Assembly: GCF_024346055.1 (NCBI RefSeq)
Contig: NZ_JAGQCH010000025.1
Span: 1 to 42,681, forward strand
Reading direction: 5' to 3'
Origin: Cyanobium sp. Cruz CV13-4-11
GTDB taxonomy: Bacteria; Cyanobacteriota; Cyanobacteriia; PCC-6307; Cyanobiaceae
DNA: 42,681 bases
Positions 1-6,980 of this stretch are shown one piece after another. The notes under the pieces were generated by a model. It was not told where the DNA came from and made no database searches. It saw only the letters and a list, made by a program, of their open reading frames with translations. A program made the position numbers and the translations under genes. Positions within the stretch are counted from its first letter, which is position 1. Every line of letters begins with the position of its first letter.

Positions 1-222
1 CGAATACCACTGCTGCAGGAGATGAACCCGCAGCATGGTGGCCAGCGGATAGGGAGGCCTGCCGCCCTTCTTGCTGGTCTTGGGGTAAAAGGGCTCGATC
101 AGAGCGATCAAGGCGTCCCAGGGAACGACCGACTCCATCTCCGCCAGGAACTTCTCGCGCTTGGTCTGCTTCTTGGCGGTCGTCTGCTCGTAATCAGAGA
201 AGCCGAGCTGCCTGCCGCCCAT
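1..222 (-). CDS. IS5-family transposase, N-terminal fragment (gene runs off the left edge)
   Basis: Reading leftward from an ATG at 222 there are 74 open codons to the window edge. The product begins MGGRQLGFSDYEQTTAKK and continues with KKGGRPPYPLATMLRVHLLQ, the conserved N-terminal region of IS5-family DDE transposases (helix-turn-helix and substrate recognition part). The catalytic DDE residues would lie outside the window, so integrity cannot be judged. The DNA just upstream fits an IS terminus (see 1-290). This gene is the mobilising enzyme of its own insertion sequence and is not obviously linked to the phage-like element to the right. Confidence 0.9.
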   Translation of the reverse strand, partial: MGGRQLGFSDYEQTTAKKQTKREKFLAEMESVVPWDALIALIEPFYPKTSKKGGRPPYPLATMLRVHLLQQWYS

Positions 223-290
223 TAATCCAGTCCTGGCCTGCGATTACGCCGCCATTCTCGCGCGAGCTGGCCTGGTTTTCCAGAGTCTCC
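1..290 (-). mobile_element. IS5-family insertion sequence, one end only
   Basis: It contains the transposase start (222) and about 68 bp of leader. The likely outer tip is at 290: on the minus strand it reads GGAGACTCTGGAAAAC (290 to 275), and it is followed on the plus strand by TTAG (291-294). TTAG fits the YTAR target duplication typical of the IS5 subgroup. The second terminal repeat lies outside the window, so the boundary is inferred from one end only. Confidence 0.6.
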
Positions 291-390
291 TTAGTCCTTG
301 GGGGCTGAGTGATGTATCCCTGACGACAATTCGCCATTGACAACGCAGGGTGCGGCCGATAAAAAATGATATGAATGTCGGCTATTATTT

Positions 391-780
391 ATGTTATTGG
401 GGCATTCAGGAATTGAAGGGCGGCCCCAGGAACGGCGAAGTTCACTGCGACAAGCGTTGCCATCTGGAATCCCTGCGAGCATCCATCTTCCCTCGGGAAG
501 TGCAGGCTTCGTGACGCTGGGTGACATCAGCAGGACCGGAGCCTGCATCGTTCATCGTGGATCACTTGAAGTCAACGCCAACGATCATGTCTTCCTCAAT
601 GTCAGTGATAACAGACTTTTCCAGAATGTTTACCTGTCTGCCTGCGTGAAGTGGATAAACATTCTGAACCACAACATTGTTGTTGGGCTGGCTTTCACAG
701 AGGGCCCAGTGTTGCCAGGAACGATTCTTGATCAATACCTGGACAGATCTCTGTTGGCGCCAGCGCCTCAGCATATCTGA
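391..780 (+). CDS. PilZ-domain protein, probable c-di-GMP receptor
   Basis: A 129-aa protein with both PilZ signature motifs: RxxxR at R16-R20 and DxSxxG at D45/S47/G50, followed by the alternating beta pattern of the PilZ barrel (residues about 28-115). PilZ domains bind cyclic di-GMP and usually act on motility, cellulose or biofilm regulation. There is no fused output domain, so this is a stand-alone adaptor. It is a single gene between the IS end and tRNA-Pro, is less GC-rich than its neighbours, and is probably host chromosomal. ATG 391 is preceded by an AT-rich stretch (361-390) that could hold the promoter. Confidence 0.85.
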   Translation: MLLGHSGIEGRPQERRSSLRQALPSGIPASIHLPSGSAGFVTLGDISRTGACIVHRGSLEVNANDHVFLNVSDNRLFQNVYLSACVKWINILNHNIVVGLAFTEGPVLPGTILDQYLDRSLLAPAPQHI

Positions 781-1186
781 GGGTTAGGCTCTGCTCGGAG
801 CTGTTGATTTAGAGATGGGTACTAAAGCCCGCAGAGGTTGGGATGCTTTGGTTGTGTTCGAGCTATCAACTGTGCCGATAGTAGCCCTGAGAATGATGAG
901 AAAATACCTCTCCTGCGGCCATTCACGAAGTGCGACTTCGGCCTGGCATCGATTCGTATTGGAGAGACGGACGATGTCCTGCCACCGCTGCTCAGCAGGT
1001 TGATCCTCAAGCCCTGCACCCGCCGCAGCAGGGAATCGGCTGAAGCGAAGCCGCCACCATGGCCCATCCTCGAGCCCTCTGGGCCAATCAAGCCTGTGCA
1101 CCAGACCCATGCGCAGTCCCCTTCCAGGGCCTGGCTTTCTGTCACTGCAGCGACTGTCGCCGGGGCGTGGACTAAGGTGTCAAAGG
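781..1186. other. Gene-free stretch before tRNA-Pro
   Basis: About 400 bp without a convincing coding region; the open frames here lack family resemblance and collide with the tRNA. A TANNNT-type -10 (TAAGGT, 1173-1178) lies 8 bp before the tRNA and could be its promoter. Nothing else was recognised. Confidence 0.5.
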
Positions 1187-1260
1187 CGGGGCGTGGCGCA
1201 GTTTGGTAGCGCGGGTGCTTTGGGAGCACTAGGTCGCAGGTTCGAATCCTGTCGCCCCGA
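1187..1260 (+). tRNA. tRNA-Pro (anticodon TGG)
   Basis: Cloverleaf seen directly: acceptor stem CGGGGCG (1187-1193) pairs with CGCCCCG (1253-1259) and discriminator A1260. The anticodon stem 1214-1218/1226-1230 encloses loop TTTGGGA with anticodon TGG at 1221-1223. The T arm GCAGG-TTCGAATC-CTGTC is canonical. CCA is not encoded. The 3' ends of tRNA genes are favoured integration targets for tyrosine recombinases, and the phage-like genes begin just downstream, so this is the likely left attachment site, although I found no duplicated 3' end in the window. Confidence 0.97.
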
Positions 1261-1274
1261 TTCAAGTGATAGCA

Positions 1275-1308
1275 AGGGTTCTCGGCGATGCTGAGGACCC
1301 TCTTTTTT
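1275..1308 (+). terminator. Rho-independent terminator of tRNA-Pro
   Basis: The arms AGGGTTCTC (1275-1283) and GAGGACCCT (1293-1301) pair over 9 bp with one T-G wobble. The loop is 9 nt and is followed by C and six T (1303-1308). It sits 14 bp after the tRNA. Confidence 0.85.
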
Positions 1309-1324
1309 CGCCAAAAAGGGCCGA

Positions 1325-1518
1325 TGTACGGAAAATGTACGAACGGGGCCCGAAACGCCCTGTCCAGACAGGCCCGGACAGCGCCTCCAAAGCCCATCTC
1401 TGGGCCAAGTCAGGCCCCGATTTGTACCCGTACGGGCTTCATGGCGGCTTCCTCAAGGCCCTTCCTCGACCCCGTCATCTCGCCAGCCTGGGGGCTGGTG
1501 TACGGATTTGTACGGACG
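1325..1518. repeat. Iterated TGTACGG repeats next to the tRNA (putative arm-type or Xis sites)
   Basis: Three clusters share the core TGTACG: 1325-1341 (TGTACGGAAAATGTACG, two copies 11 bp apart), 1423-1436 (TGTAC then the palindrome CCCGTACGGG) and 1499-1518 (two copies of TGTACGG 10 bp apart). Roughly one helical turn between copies, and a position between a tRNA 3' end and a small HTH gene, suit integrase arm or excisionase sites. That role is inference; no integrase is in the window. Confidence 0.5.
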
Positions 1519-1552
1519 CCGCCGCCCCCTCCTGGACCTCGCGGCCATGACA

Positions 1553-1589
1553 AAGCCCCCCTCGCCGGGTGATGCCGGTAGGGGGGCTT
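1553..1589 (-). terminator. Strong hairpin ending the minus-strand recombination operon
   Basis: Perfect 10-bp stem AAGCCCCCCT (1553-1562) / AGGGGGGCTT (1580-1589) with a 17-nt loop. It lies 22 bp after the stop of the last minus-strand gene (1611). The T-run on the minus-strand exit is short (TTTG), so termination strength is uncertain. Confidence 0.6.
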
Positions 1590-1610
1590 GAAGACGAAGG
1601 CGGGTCAACG

Positions 1611-1871
1611 TCAGTCCGTTTCCAGGAGATGGGGCGTTCGAGCTGTGGCCTCATTCATCGCGTCATTGCAGCGATGAAGGTGATAGAGAACGGGCGAATT
1701 GGCGCTGGGAAATTTGCGCCGCCAATGGACCCCGGGTTGGAACAAGCCGGCCTTGCGCCAGCGGCACAACGTTTTCTCGCTCACTTTCAGCAGCCTTCCG
1801 ATGGAGCGTGCATCGAGCCAGTCCTCTGGCGTGATCACCTCCTTGGGCTGCGCAGCTGTTACTCGACTCAT
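1611..1871 (-). CDS. Small helix-turn-helix protein, excisionase/AlpA-like
   Basis: 86 aa from ATG 1871. The core DWLDARSIGRLLKVSEKTLC plus RWRKAGLFQPG is a MerR/excisionase-type winged HTH (about residues 15-55): an SIGRLL recognition start, then a W-R-x-x-G-L wing approach. The start is fixed by an ATGA overlap with the preceding gene's stop and by GGGAGG about 5 nt upstream. As the last gene of the operon, closest to the tRNA and the TGTACGG repeats, it could be the directionality factor (Xis) or a transcription regulator. The C-terminal 30 aa are unassigned. The usual integrase partner is absent. Confidence 0.7.
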   Translation of the reverse strand: MSRVTAAQPKEVITPEDWLDARSIGRLLKVSEKTLCRWRKAGLFQPGVHWRRKFPSANSPVLYHLHRCNDAMNEATARTPHLLETD

Positions 1872-2146
1872 GGCCTCCCTCCCGGCGTCACAGCTGGCGC
1901 GCTCGGAGGTGTGTCTGAGAAGGGAACCAACGTCGTCAGCGCGCGCTCCTGTCCTCTTTGCAGCTGGCTGCCCGGGAATGGGCCCGCCACCAGGAGCAGG
2001 AGGGTGAGGCCCTGGAGCAGCAGCACCGTCCACAGCAGAGGCCGCAGGCTTTCTGGGTCACCAGGGCGGGATGAGCGCTGCTCCCTCTTCACCGGGTAGG
2101 GGCGAGGGAAGGCGGGCAAGCCCAGCTCGCGGTGATGGTGGGTCAT
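1868..2146 (-). CDS. Small single-pass membrane protein, unknown function
   Basis: 92 aa with one strong hydrophobic helix (about residues 37-57, LLWTVLLLQGLTLLLLVAG), a basic N-terminal half and a Ser/Pro-rich tail. The gene is believable because both ends are translationally coupled: its ATG shares a TGATG with the ssb stop (2146-2148), and its stop shares ATGA with the HTH gene. The family is not recognised. A membrane peptide inside a recombination operon is unexpected; an exclusion, lysis-inhibition or holin-like role is possible, but nothing in the sequence decides. Confidence 0.6.
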   Translation of the reverse strand: MTHHHRELGLPAFPRPYPVKREQRSSRPGDPESLRPLLWTVLLLQGLTLLLLVAGPFPGSQLQRGQERALTTLVPFSDTPPSAPAVTPGGRP

Positions 2147-2682
2147 CAGAAGGGAACCTCCTCAGCGCTGATCGGGCCGCTGCTCGTCCAGGTCGGTGCC
2201 GACGCTGCTCCCGGTGTGCTGGCGCCGGCGGGGGCGCCCCAACCGGTCGCACTCGGTGGGCGCCCGGTTCCCTGGGCCGGGCCTGCTGGCTGGGCGGCAG
2301 TGCTGCTGGCGCCTTGGCCACCGATGGCGGAACCGGCGGAGTGGGCTCCCTCGGTCTGTGGCATGGCGTTCTTGCTGCCCAGCAGGGCCAGCCGCTCGGC
2401 CCTCACCAGCGGTTTGCTGCGCAGCTCGCCGGTGTTGCGGTCGGTCCACTGCTCGCTGGTCATCCGGCCGACGATCCCAACAAGCGAGCCCTTGCTGACG
2501 TAATCGGCCGCCACCTGGGCCTGCTTGCCCCAGATCTCGATGTTGAACCAGTCGGGCGGCTCGTCCCGCCCCGGCTTGTTCACCGCCACGGTGAAGTGCG
2601 CAACGACGGTGCCGCTTTCAAAGAAGCGGATCTCCGGATCCCGGCCGGCGTGGCCGACCAGGGTGATCGTGTTGAGGCTCAT
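2146..2682 (-). CDS. ssb: Single-stranded DNA-binding protein
   Basis: 178 aa. The N-terminal OB fold (about residues 1-105) starts SLNTITLVGHAGRDPEIRFF and includes the typical VAHFTVAVNK and DWFNIEIWGKQAQVAADYV segments. A Gly/Ala/Pro/Ser-rich linker leads to the C-terminal tip AEEVPF, the acidic-hydrophobic tail through which SSBs recruit partner proteins. It coats ssDNA during replication or RecT annealing. It overlaps the upstream gene by ATGA and the downstream one by TGATG, inside an operon with RecT and an exonuclease, so it is most likely the element's own SSB. Confidence 0.95.
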   Translation of the reverse strand: MSLNTITLVGHAGRDPEIRFFESGTVVAHFTVAVNKPGRDEPPDWFNIEIWGKQAQVAADYVSKGSLVGIVGRMTSEQWTDRNTGELRSKPLVRAERLALLGSKNAMPQTEGAHSAGSAIGGQGASSTAAQPAGPAQGTGRPPSATGWGAPAGASTPGAASAPTWTSSGPISAEEVPF

Positions 2683-2912
2683 GGCTTGGACTCCGCAGAG
2701 GGGTGGCCTTCCTGCTGAGCCGCCAGCAGGGAGGGGAGATCGATCAGGGGATGGGTGCGCAGCAGCTCATGGATCGCGCCGCTCCAGGTGAGGTTGTGTT
2801 GCTGGGCATACGCCCGCAGCCGCAGGTAGGTGTCGGTATGCAGGGCCACCGCCTTCTTGTGACGGCCCAGCGGACGCCGCAGCGCGCGGGGCCGATGAAC
2901 AGAGGTGTCCAT
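2679..2912 (-). CDS. Small basic protein, ribbon-helix-helix-like
   Basis: 77 aa. After a basic stretch (RALRRPLGRHKK), residues about 20-58 read VALHTDTYLRLRAYAQQHNL then TWSGAIHELLRTH, the strand-helix-helix pattern of a CopG/MetJ-type DNA-binding fold. The match is by pattern only. The start overlaps the upstream stop (TGATG at 2910-2914) and the stop overlaps the ssb start (ATGA), so it is co-translated with both. It could be an operon autoregulator or an accessory to RecT/SSB. Confidence 0.6.
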   Translation of the reverse strand: MDTSVHRPRALRRPLGRHKKAVALHTDTYLRLRAYAQQHNLTWSGAIHELLRTHPLIDLPSLLAAQQEGHPSAESKP

Positions 2913-3148
2913 CAGCTCGCCCTCCGGCTGGTGTCCCCCTGGGGCGGCAGACCAGGCGGCAGCAGTTCCTGGGCGTGGCGCCAGAGGCCCCGCACCAGCG
3001 CAACCCGTTCCGCCAGCCGGATCAGCTGCAGCTGGGAGCGCACGCCGCGGGCCAGCTCGAACACACCCCGATCCCGCTCCTGCTCCGCCGTCTGCAGCGC
3101 CGCTTCAAGGGAGCCGATGGCGCTGAGCATGTGACTGCGGAAGCTCAT
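2912..3148 (-). CDS. Small hypothetical protein with helical region
   Basis: 78 aa, not assigned to a family. Residues about 8-60 are Leu/Ala/Glu/Arg-rich and look like an amphipathic helical hairpin or coiled coil (SLEAALQTAEQERDRGVFEL); the tail is short and Pro/Gly-rich. Its ATG overlaps the recT stop (ATGA, 3145-3148) and its stop overlaps the next start, which supports it as a real gene. A co-factor of the recombination proteins is conceivable from context only. Confidence 0.6.
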   Translation of the reverse strand: MSFRSHMLSAIGSLEAALQTAEQERDRGVFELARGVRSQLQLIRLAERVALVRGLWRHAQELLPPGLPPQGDTSRRAS

Positions 3149-4557
3149 GGCGCTTCCTCCGCTTCCGCCTCACTGACGGCCTGCAGCTCCTGACGGCGGC
3201 GATCGATCACCGCCCACAGCCGCTCGGCACCGTCTTCGTTGATGCGGCCACTGGCCAGCAGGGCATTGACGCGGGCCTTGGCGCCATCCAGGGCCTGGAG
3301 CGATGCGATCCTCGGGATCTCCTGCAGCCCGGATTGCACCACCTCCGCGGCGCTGGGTTCGGTGGGTTCCAGCAGTTCCGGCGCCTCGGCGACCTGGCTG
3401 GCCTCCGCAGTGGGGCCTACTACCTGAGCCGCCCCACTGCTGTGATGGCTGGCTGGTGAGGCCGCGGCGGCGAACAGCTCCTGCATGGCTCCCAGTTCTG
3501 GAGTCCCCTCCGTGACTGGATCCGATCCGTCGGCCCCTGCCGTCACTGGCTCCGAGGGCTGGGGAGCTGCAGCCGGCGCGGATGCCGCGGGCTCATCCGA
3601 CGCGGTGACGCTGCGACGCCCTCGGGCGGTGCCGCGACGGGCTCGTGTGGCGGGTTGAGCCTCCGGCTCGCCCGACGGGGGAGTGCTGGGGTGTTGGTCT
3701 TCTGCGGCCGGTGTCTCGAGCGGCGCTGTCGAGGCAACGTCGCTGGCTGGCTGCTCCTCCTGGCCGGCGGCGTCATCGACGTCCTTGGGTTCTGCCTGAA
3801 CCGCCTGCTCCCTCAAGGGCATTGGCCGGATCGGTTGAGGAACAGCTCCGCCGGTTCCATTGCCCTTGGCGAGCGGTACCTCTCGCACCGTGACCGTCTG
3901 CACCGCCGCCGCCGGGGCGTTGGCATCGAGCGCCTCCTCCTGGGTGGTGAGGCCCAGGCTCATCTCCGGGCAATAGACCCGCACCCAGAAGGACGCCGCC
4001 CGATACCGCAGCATCTGGCCGGTCATCGTCTGCCACTTGCTGGTCTCGTTGCCGTGGCGGTCCTTGCGGCTCCACCAGCCCTCACGCTTGGCCATCGCCA
4101 CGCTCACCTTCTCGCCCTTGAGCGTTTCGCCGCTGCTGCGGTCGCAGGCCTCCGCGTAACACCAGCTCGGGTTCTCCTCGTCGTCGAAGTGGAAGCGCAA
4201 CGGTGTGAACCGGCCCGAGGCGTTGACCGTGGCGATCAGGAACGAACTCGACCAGCTCGGCCGCCCGTGAATCGGCGTCATGTTCTGCATCACCACCAGG
4301 GGCGAGAGCCCCATGCGGCCGGCGATCTCAAGGGCGATCAGGGAGTTGGCCAGCCCCTGCTGGCCGCGGTACTCCGTGGGCACCATGGTGCTGGAGCAGA
4401 GGCACTGGGCCATCCGCTGCGCCGCCTCAAAGGCTGCGATGCCTGAGAAGACGCCGGCGCTGATCTCGCTGCCGCTGGTGCGGACCAGCGCACCAGCTCC
4501 ACCGGGCTGGGGTGGTGCTGAGGCTGCACCTGGCGGTGCGGTGTCGGTTGGGGTCAT
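3145..4557 (-). CDS. recT: RecT-family single-strand annealing protein
   Basis: 470 aa. Residues about 35-235 carry RecT-family features: QRMAQCLCSSTMVPTEYRG, LANSLIALEIAGRMGLSPL, the MQNMTPIHGRPSWSS core and the aromatic FWVRVYCPEMSLGLTTQEEA end of the fold. RecT pairs complementary single strands during phage recombination and works with a 5'-3' exonuclease, here encoded 90 bp upstream. The C-terminal half (about 240-470) is Ala/Pro/Glu-rich and low complexity, longer than in usual RecT proteins (about 270-330 aa), with a helical end at about 405-470. It is followed by small genes and SSB in overlapping frames. Confidence 0.88.
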   Translation of the reverse strand: MTPTDTAPPGAASAPPQPGGAGALVRTSGSEISAGVFSGIAAFEAAQRMAQCLCSSTMVPTEYRGQQGLANSLIALEIAGRMGLSPLVVMQNMTPIHGRPSWSSSFLIATVNASGRFTPLRFHFDDEENPSWCYAEACDRSSGETLKGEKVSVAMAKREGWWSRKDRHGNETSKWQTMTGQMLRYRAASFWVRVYCPEMSLGLTTQEEALDANAPAAAVQTVTVREVPLAKGNGTGGAVPQPIRPMPLREQAVQAEPKDVDDAAGQEEQPASDVASTAPLETPAAEDQHPSTPPSGEPEAQPATRARRGTARGRRSVTASDEPAASAPAAAPQPSEPVTAGADGSDPVTEGTPELGAMQELFAAAASPASHHSSGAAQVVGPTAEASQVAEAPELLEPTEPSAAEVVQSGLQEIPRIASLQALDGAKARVNALLASGRINEDGAERLWAVIDRRRQELQAVSEAEAEEAP

Positions 4558-4646
4558 GACTGATGGGAATGGGGAGGGAACAAAGGGGGAGGAGGCCCCG
4601 AAGGGGGCGACTGGATCGGGGGCAAGCGGCCCCAGGCCAGGAGTGC

Positions 4647-5474
4647 TCAGAACAGAGCCAGAGCCTCCATCGCAGCCGCCTCGCTCTCGGCAGAGCGAGA
4701 GCCGCTAGGCACAGGACGGAACGGCTGGCGGCCGTGGCTCGGCCACACACCGCTCGCTTGGCACTCGGCGATCCGCCGGAAGGCCTCTTCGCGGCGCTCC
4801 AGCCCGATCGCCAGATCCTGCGCATCGAGGATCAGCAGGCTGCAGTCGAATGGCTCCTCCCACTCAAAGGCGATCACGCCCACCTCGGTGGGCGCGCTGC
4901 CGCTGCGGTGTTCATGGCCGAGGGCCAGGTGGGCCAGCTGCAGGTCGTAGGCGAGATCCTTCGCCTGCCAGTAGAAGCGGCGCGGCACGGCGCTGCGGGT
5001 CTTCTTGAGGTCGAACAACCGCCCGTCGCTGGTGACCACATCAGGCAGGCAGCGGCAGGACCGGCCCTCCTCGTCATCCCAGAAGTGGGGCTGCTGGCTG
5101 GCCGCGGGATCCATCGCTTCCAGCACCTCACCGATCACCGGATCGGTGTGGAGGGCATCGCGGATGCGTTGGGCCTGCTCGACCATCTCGTGGCTGACCG
5201 GCGTGAGGCCGGCGGCCTCGGCCTCGACGCAGTTGGCGGCGCCGATCTTGGTGTTGCGGGCGATCGTGGCGTAGGCCGCAAAGCGCCCCGTGATCTCAAA
5301 GGGAGGCGTCAGCAGGGCATCGACCAGATCGCCCTTGACCATGTCCGGCGAGGGGACGAACGGGGCAGCGCCGGGGCGGAAGCGGTGCCACCAGGCGGCC
5401 ATCGTGCCGGTGACGGCGGCCTTGAGAACGGTGGGGGACCAGGCGGGATGCCGGTGATAAGCAGCGAGTGTCAT
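4647..5474 (-). CDS. PD-(D/E)XK exonuclease, RecE/YqaJ-like partner of RecT
   Basis: 275 aa from ATG 5474, chosen because it forms ATGA with the upstream stop; an ATG four codons earlier would overlap that gene. Motifs: the GDLVDALLTPP segment (about 48-58), where this family usually has an HxLhP helix, then PDVV (D145) and FDLKK (D155, K157), i.e. a D-(x9)-DxK nuclease core, and a Q/Y helix KDLAYDLQLAHLALG. It probably resects double-strand ends to give RecT its substrate. His is absent from the N-terminal helix, a small departure from the family norm. Confidence 0.8.
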   Translation of the reverse strand: MTLAAYHRHPAWSPTVLKAAVTGTMAAWWHRFRPGAAPFVPSPDMVKGDLVDALLTPPFEITGRFAAYATIARNTKIGAANCVEAEAAGLTPVSHEMVEQAQRIRDALHTDPVIGEVLEAMDPAASQQPHFWDDEEGRSCRCLPDVVTSDGRLFDLKKTRSAVPRRFYWQAKDLAYDLQLAHLALGHEHRSGSAPTEVGVIAFEWEEPFDCSLLILDAQDLAIGLERREEAFRRIAECQASGVWPSHGRQPFRPVPSGSRSAESEAAAMEALALF

Positions 5475-5779
5475 CGTTGATACCATTTTTCAGGATTCAG
5501 GAGCCCGAGAACAAGTAGGCAAGCCTCGATCGGGCTGGCGCAGTAGCCCGAATCCAGTGAGCCGCCCTCGGCGTGCAGCAGCGTCGCCAGGTACTGGCCC
5601 TGCAGCGAGCGGCTGATGGTCAAGGCCAGGCCGCAATCACCCAGGGACAGGCGCTGGAGTGCGGTGGGCAGCAGCCATTGCCCCTGCCAGCGACTGAGCG
5701 AGCGGTTGAGAGCAGATTGGCGCCAGAAGTGATCCTCAAGGGACGGCGCCTGTGGCGCGCCCGCGGTTGTGGTGCACAT
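5471..5779 (-). CDS. Hypothetical protein, 102 aa
   Basis: Not recognised. The product has a hydrophobic, Leu-rich middle (PTALQRLSLGDCGLALTISR, SLQGQYLATLLHA) that looks like a compact alpha/beta fold and not a membrane segment. Its stop overlaps the exonuclease start (ATGA at 5471-5474), tying it to the recombination operon. The ATG at 5779 has no clear Shine-Dalgarno, so the N-terminus is uncertain. Confidence 0.55.
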   Translation of the reverse strand: MCTTTAGAPQAPSLEDHFWRQSALNRSLSRWQGQWLLPTALQRLSLGDCGLALTISRSLQGQYLATLLHAEGGSLDSGYCASPIEACLLVLGLLNPEKWYQR

Positions 5780-5892
5780 GACCGGAAATCAGCGCCCGCG
5801 TGGAAGGAGTGCTGGGGGGCGCCGTTTCCAAGTTACCCACTGATGTACCTCTCGCGAGAAAGGAAGATGCCCTATGGGCAACGCGCATCGAA

Positions 5893-6570
5893 TCAGCGCC
5901 GCCGCTTGCCTGCGCCTGCCATCTCAGATGTAAGGCTCTGCTGCCAGCGGCGCAGCAATTCCTCCGCGATCGCCAGATCGGAATCAGCCAGCACCTCCTC
6001 CTGCAGCAACCCACCCTCGATGGCCATCTGCTGGTCAGTGCTCAGATCAGTCGCCAGGCTGAGCAGCTGCACCATCGCCGTGATCGGCCGCAGCTTGTGC
6101 TGCTCCACCAAGGCGGTAAACAGGGAGCGCAGCTGGGCGCTCTGCTCCGCCAGATCCGGTTCCTGCTCCCGTGGCCAGAGCTCGTCGGGGCCTTTGAGAT
6201 TGCCGATGTAGCAGGCGAACCAGTCCTCCGGACCCCAGGGGGTGCCGTCGGCTTTGCGGATCGGCTGGCCGGCGTTGACCCGCTCGCGCAGCAGCTCATC
6301 ACGGATGGCGCCGCGCTTCTTGTTGGCCAGCGCCTGGTTCAGCAGCGCCAGCTGCAGGAAGGTGCTGGGCTGCGCCTGCTTGACCTGGGCGTTCTCGAGG
6401 TTGGCCCACTGGCCGCTGGAGACCCGGAAGCCCGGGGGAATGATGTCGGGGCAGGCCTTGGCCCAGTCCTGGGGGGTGGTGATCACCCAGCCGTTGCTCT
6501 TGCGCCAGTTGCGCAGAAAGCGACCGAACGTCCGGCGGGCCTGTTCGAGTTGGTGATGCAGGTCCTGCAT
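5893..6570 (-). CDS. Hypothetical protein, 225 aa, first gene of the recombination operon
   Basis: The start is placed at ATG 6570 because the protein-like pattern begins there (MQDLHHQLEQARRTFGRFLR). The open frame extends 99 codons further upstream, but that part runs through two palindromes and is low quality. The protein is mainly helical, with WAKACPDIIPPGFRVSSGQW and WGPEDWFACYIGNLKGPDEL segments and a basic end (GKRRR). No family is recognised. It lies 113 bp upstream of the 102-aa gene and could be a replication or recombination accessory. Confidence 0.6.
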   Translation of the reverse strand: MQDLHHQLEQARRTFGRFLRNWRKSNGWVITTPQDWAKACPDIIPPGFRVSSGQWANLENAQVKQAQPSTFLQLALLNQALANKKRGAIRDELLRERVNAGQPIRKADGTPWGPEDWFACYIGNLKGPDELWPREQEPDLAEQSAQLRSLFTALVEQHKLRPITAMVQLLSLATDLSTDQQMAIEGGLLQEEVLADSDLAIAEELLRRWQQSLTSEMAGAGKRRR

Positions 6571-6676
6571 GGTTCCCGAGAGGCGCAAGGGTTCATTCTG
6601 ACTCGCGAGAGCGCCAGAGCGGTGTGCGCTGAACGGCCTGGCGCTGTTGCGGTGGTGGTGTCCCGCCGTGGTCATG

Positions 6677-6698
6677 CCGTCACTGCCAGCAGTGACGG
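6677..6698. promoter_or_regulatory. 22-bp palindrome, putative operator
   Basis: The arms CCGTCACTG (6677-6685) and CAGTGACGG (6690-6698) are perfect inverted copies around CCAG. It lies about 107 bp upstream of the 225-aa gene start, where a promoter for the minus-strand operon would be expected. With no T-run it looks more like a repressor site than a terminator. Confidence 0.55.
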
Positions 6699-6793
6699 CT
6701 GTTTCAGTCTCGCCCCGTTTGTGGCCGTGACAAGCGCGGTTCCACGGGAGTCCATCGGATTCCGCTGGACATCCCAGGACGTCCACTACCTGC

Positions 6794-6808
6794 CTCAGAC
6801 CGTCTGAG
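6794..6808. promoter_or_regulatory. 15-bp palindrome, second putative operator
   Basis: CTCAGA-CCG-TCTGAG, perfect 6-bp arms, in the same gene-free stretch (6571-6980) as the 6677-6698 palindrome but with a different sequence, so it would bind a different protein if functional. Confidence 0.4.
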
Positions 6809-6908
6809 ACGGGATGAACACTGGGGAGTTCGCGCCTGTCGCGAGCGCAGAGCCGCAGGAACCGCATGGCTGCGCGTGCTCATGGATCGTCACGATCCAC
6901 ACGACCAC

Positions 6909-6956
6909 CACAACCACAACCACAACCACAACCACAACCACAACCACGGCCACGGC
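6909..6956. repeat. Hexanucleotide tandem repeat (CACAAC)6(CACGGC)2
   Basis: Six perfect CACAAC units (6909-6944) are followed by two CACGGC units (6945-6956). It lies 24 bp past the stop of the VRR-NUC gene, in non-coding DNA as I read it. On the plus strand the array would encode alternating His-Asn and His-Gly, but that frame runs antisense through the nuclease gene and is not a credible CDS. Such arrays vary in length by slippage. Confidence 0.9.
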
Positions 6957-6980
6957 CACGTGGCTGGTGCGTCGGCGCCC

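Noticed and set aside
822-1397. Minus-strand open frame running through tRNA-Pro, with an RGDRIRTCDLVLPKHPRYQT stretch
   Set aside because: That peptide is the antisense translation of the tRNA gene, a common false protein; the frame also covers the terminator.
6909-6956. CRISPR-like array
   Set aside because: Units are contiguous 6-mers without spacers, so this is a simple tandem repeat; no CRISPR array or cas gene was seen anywhere.
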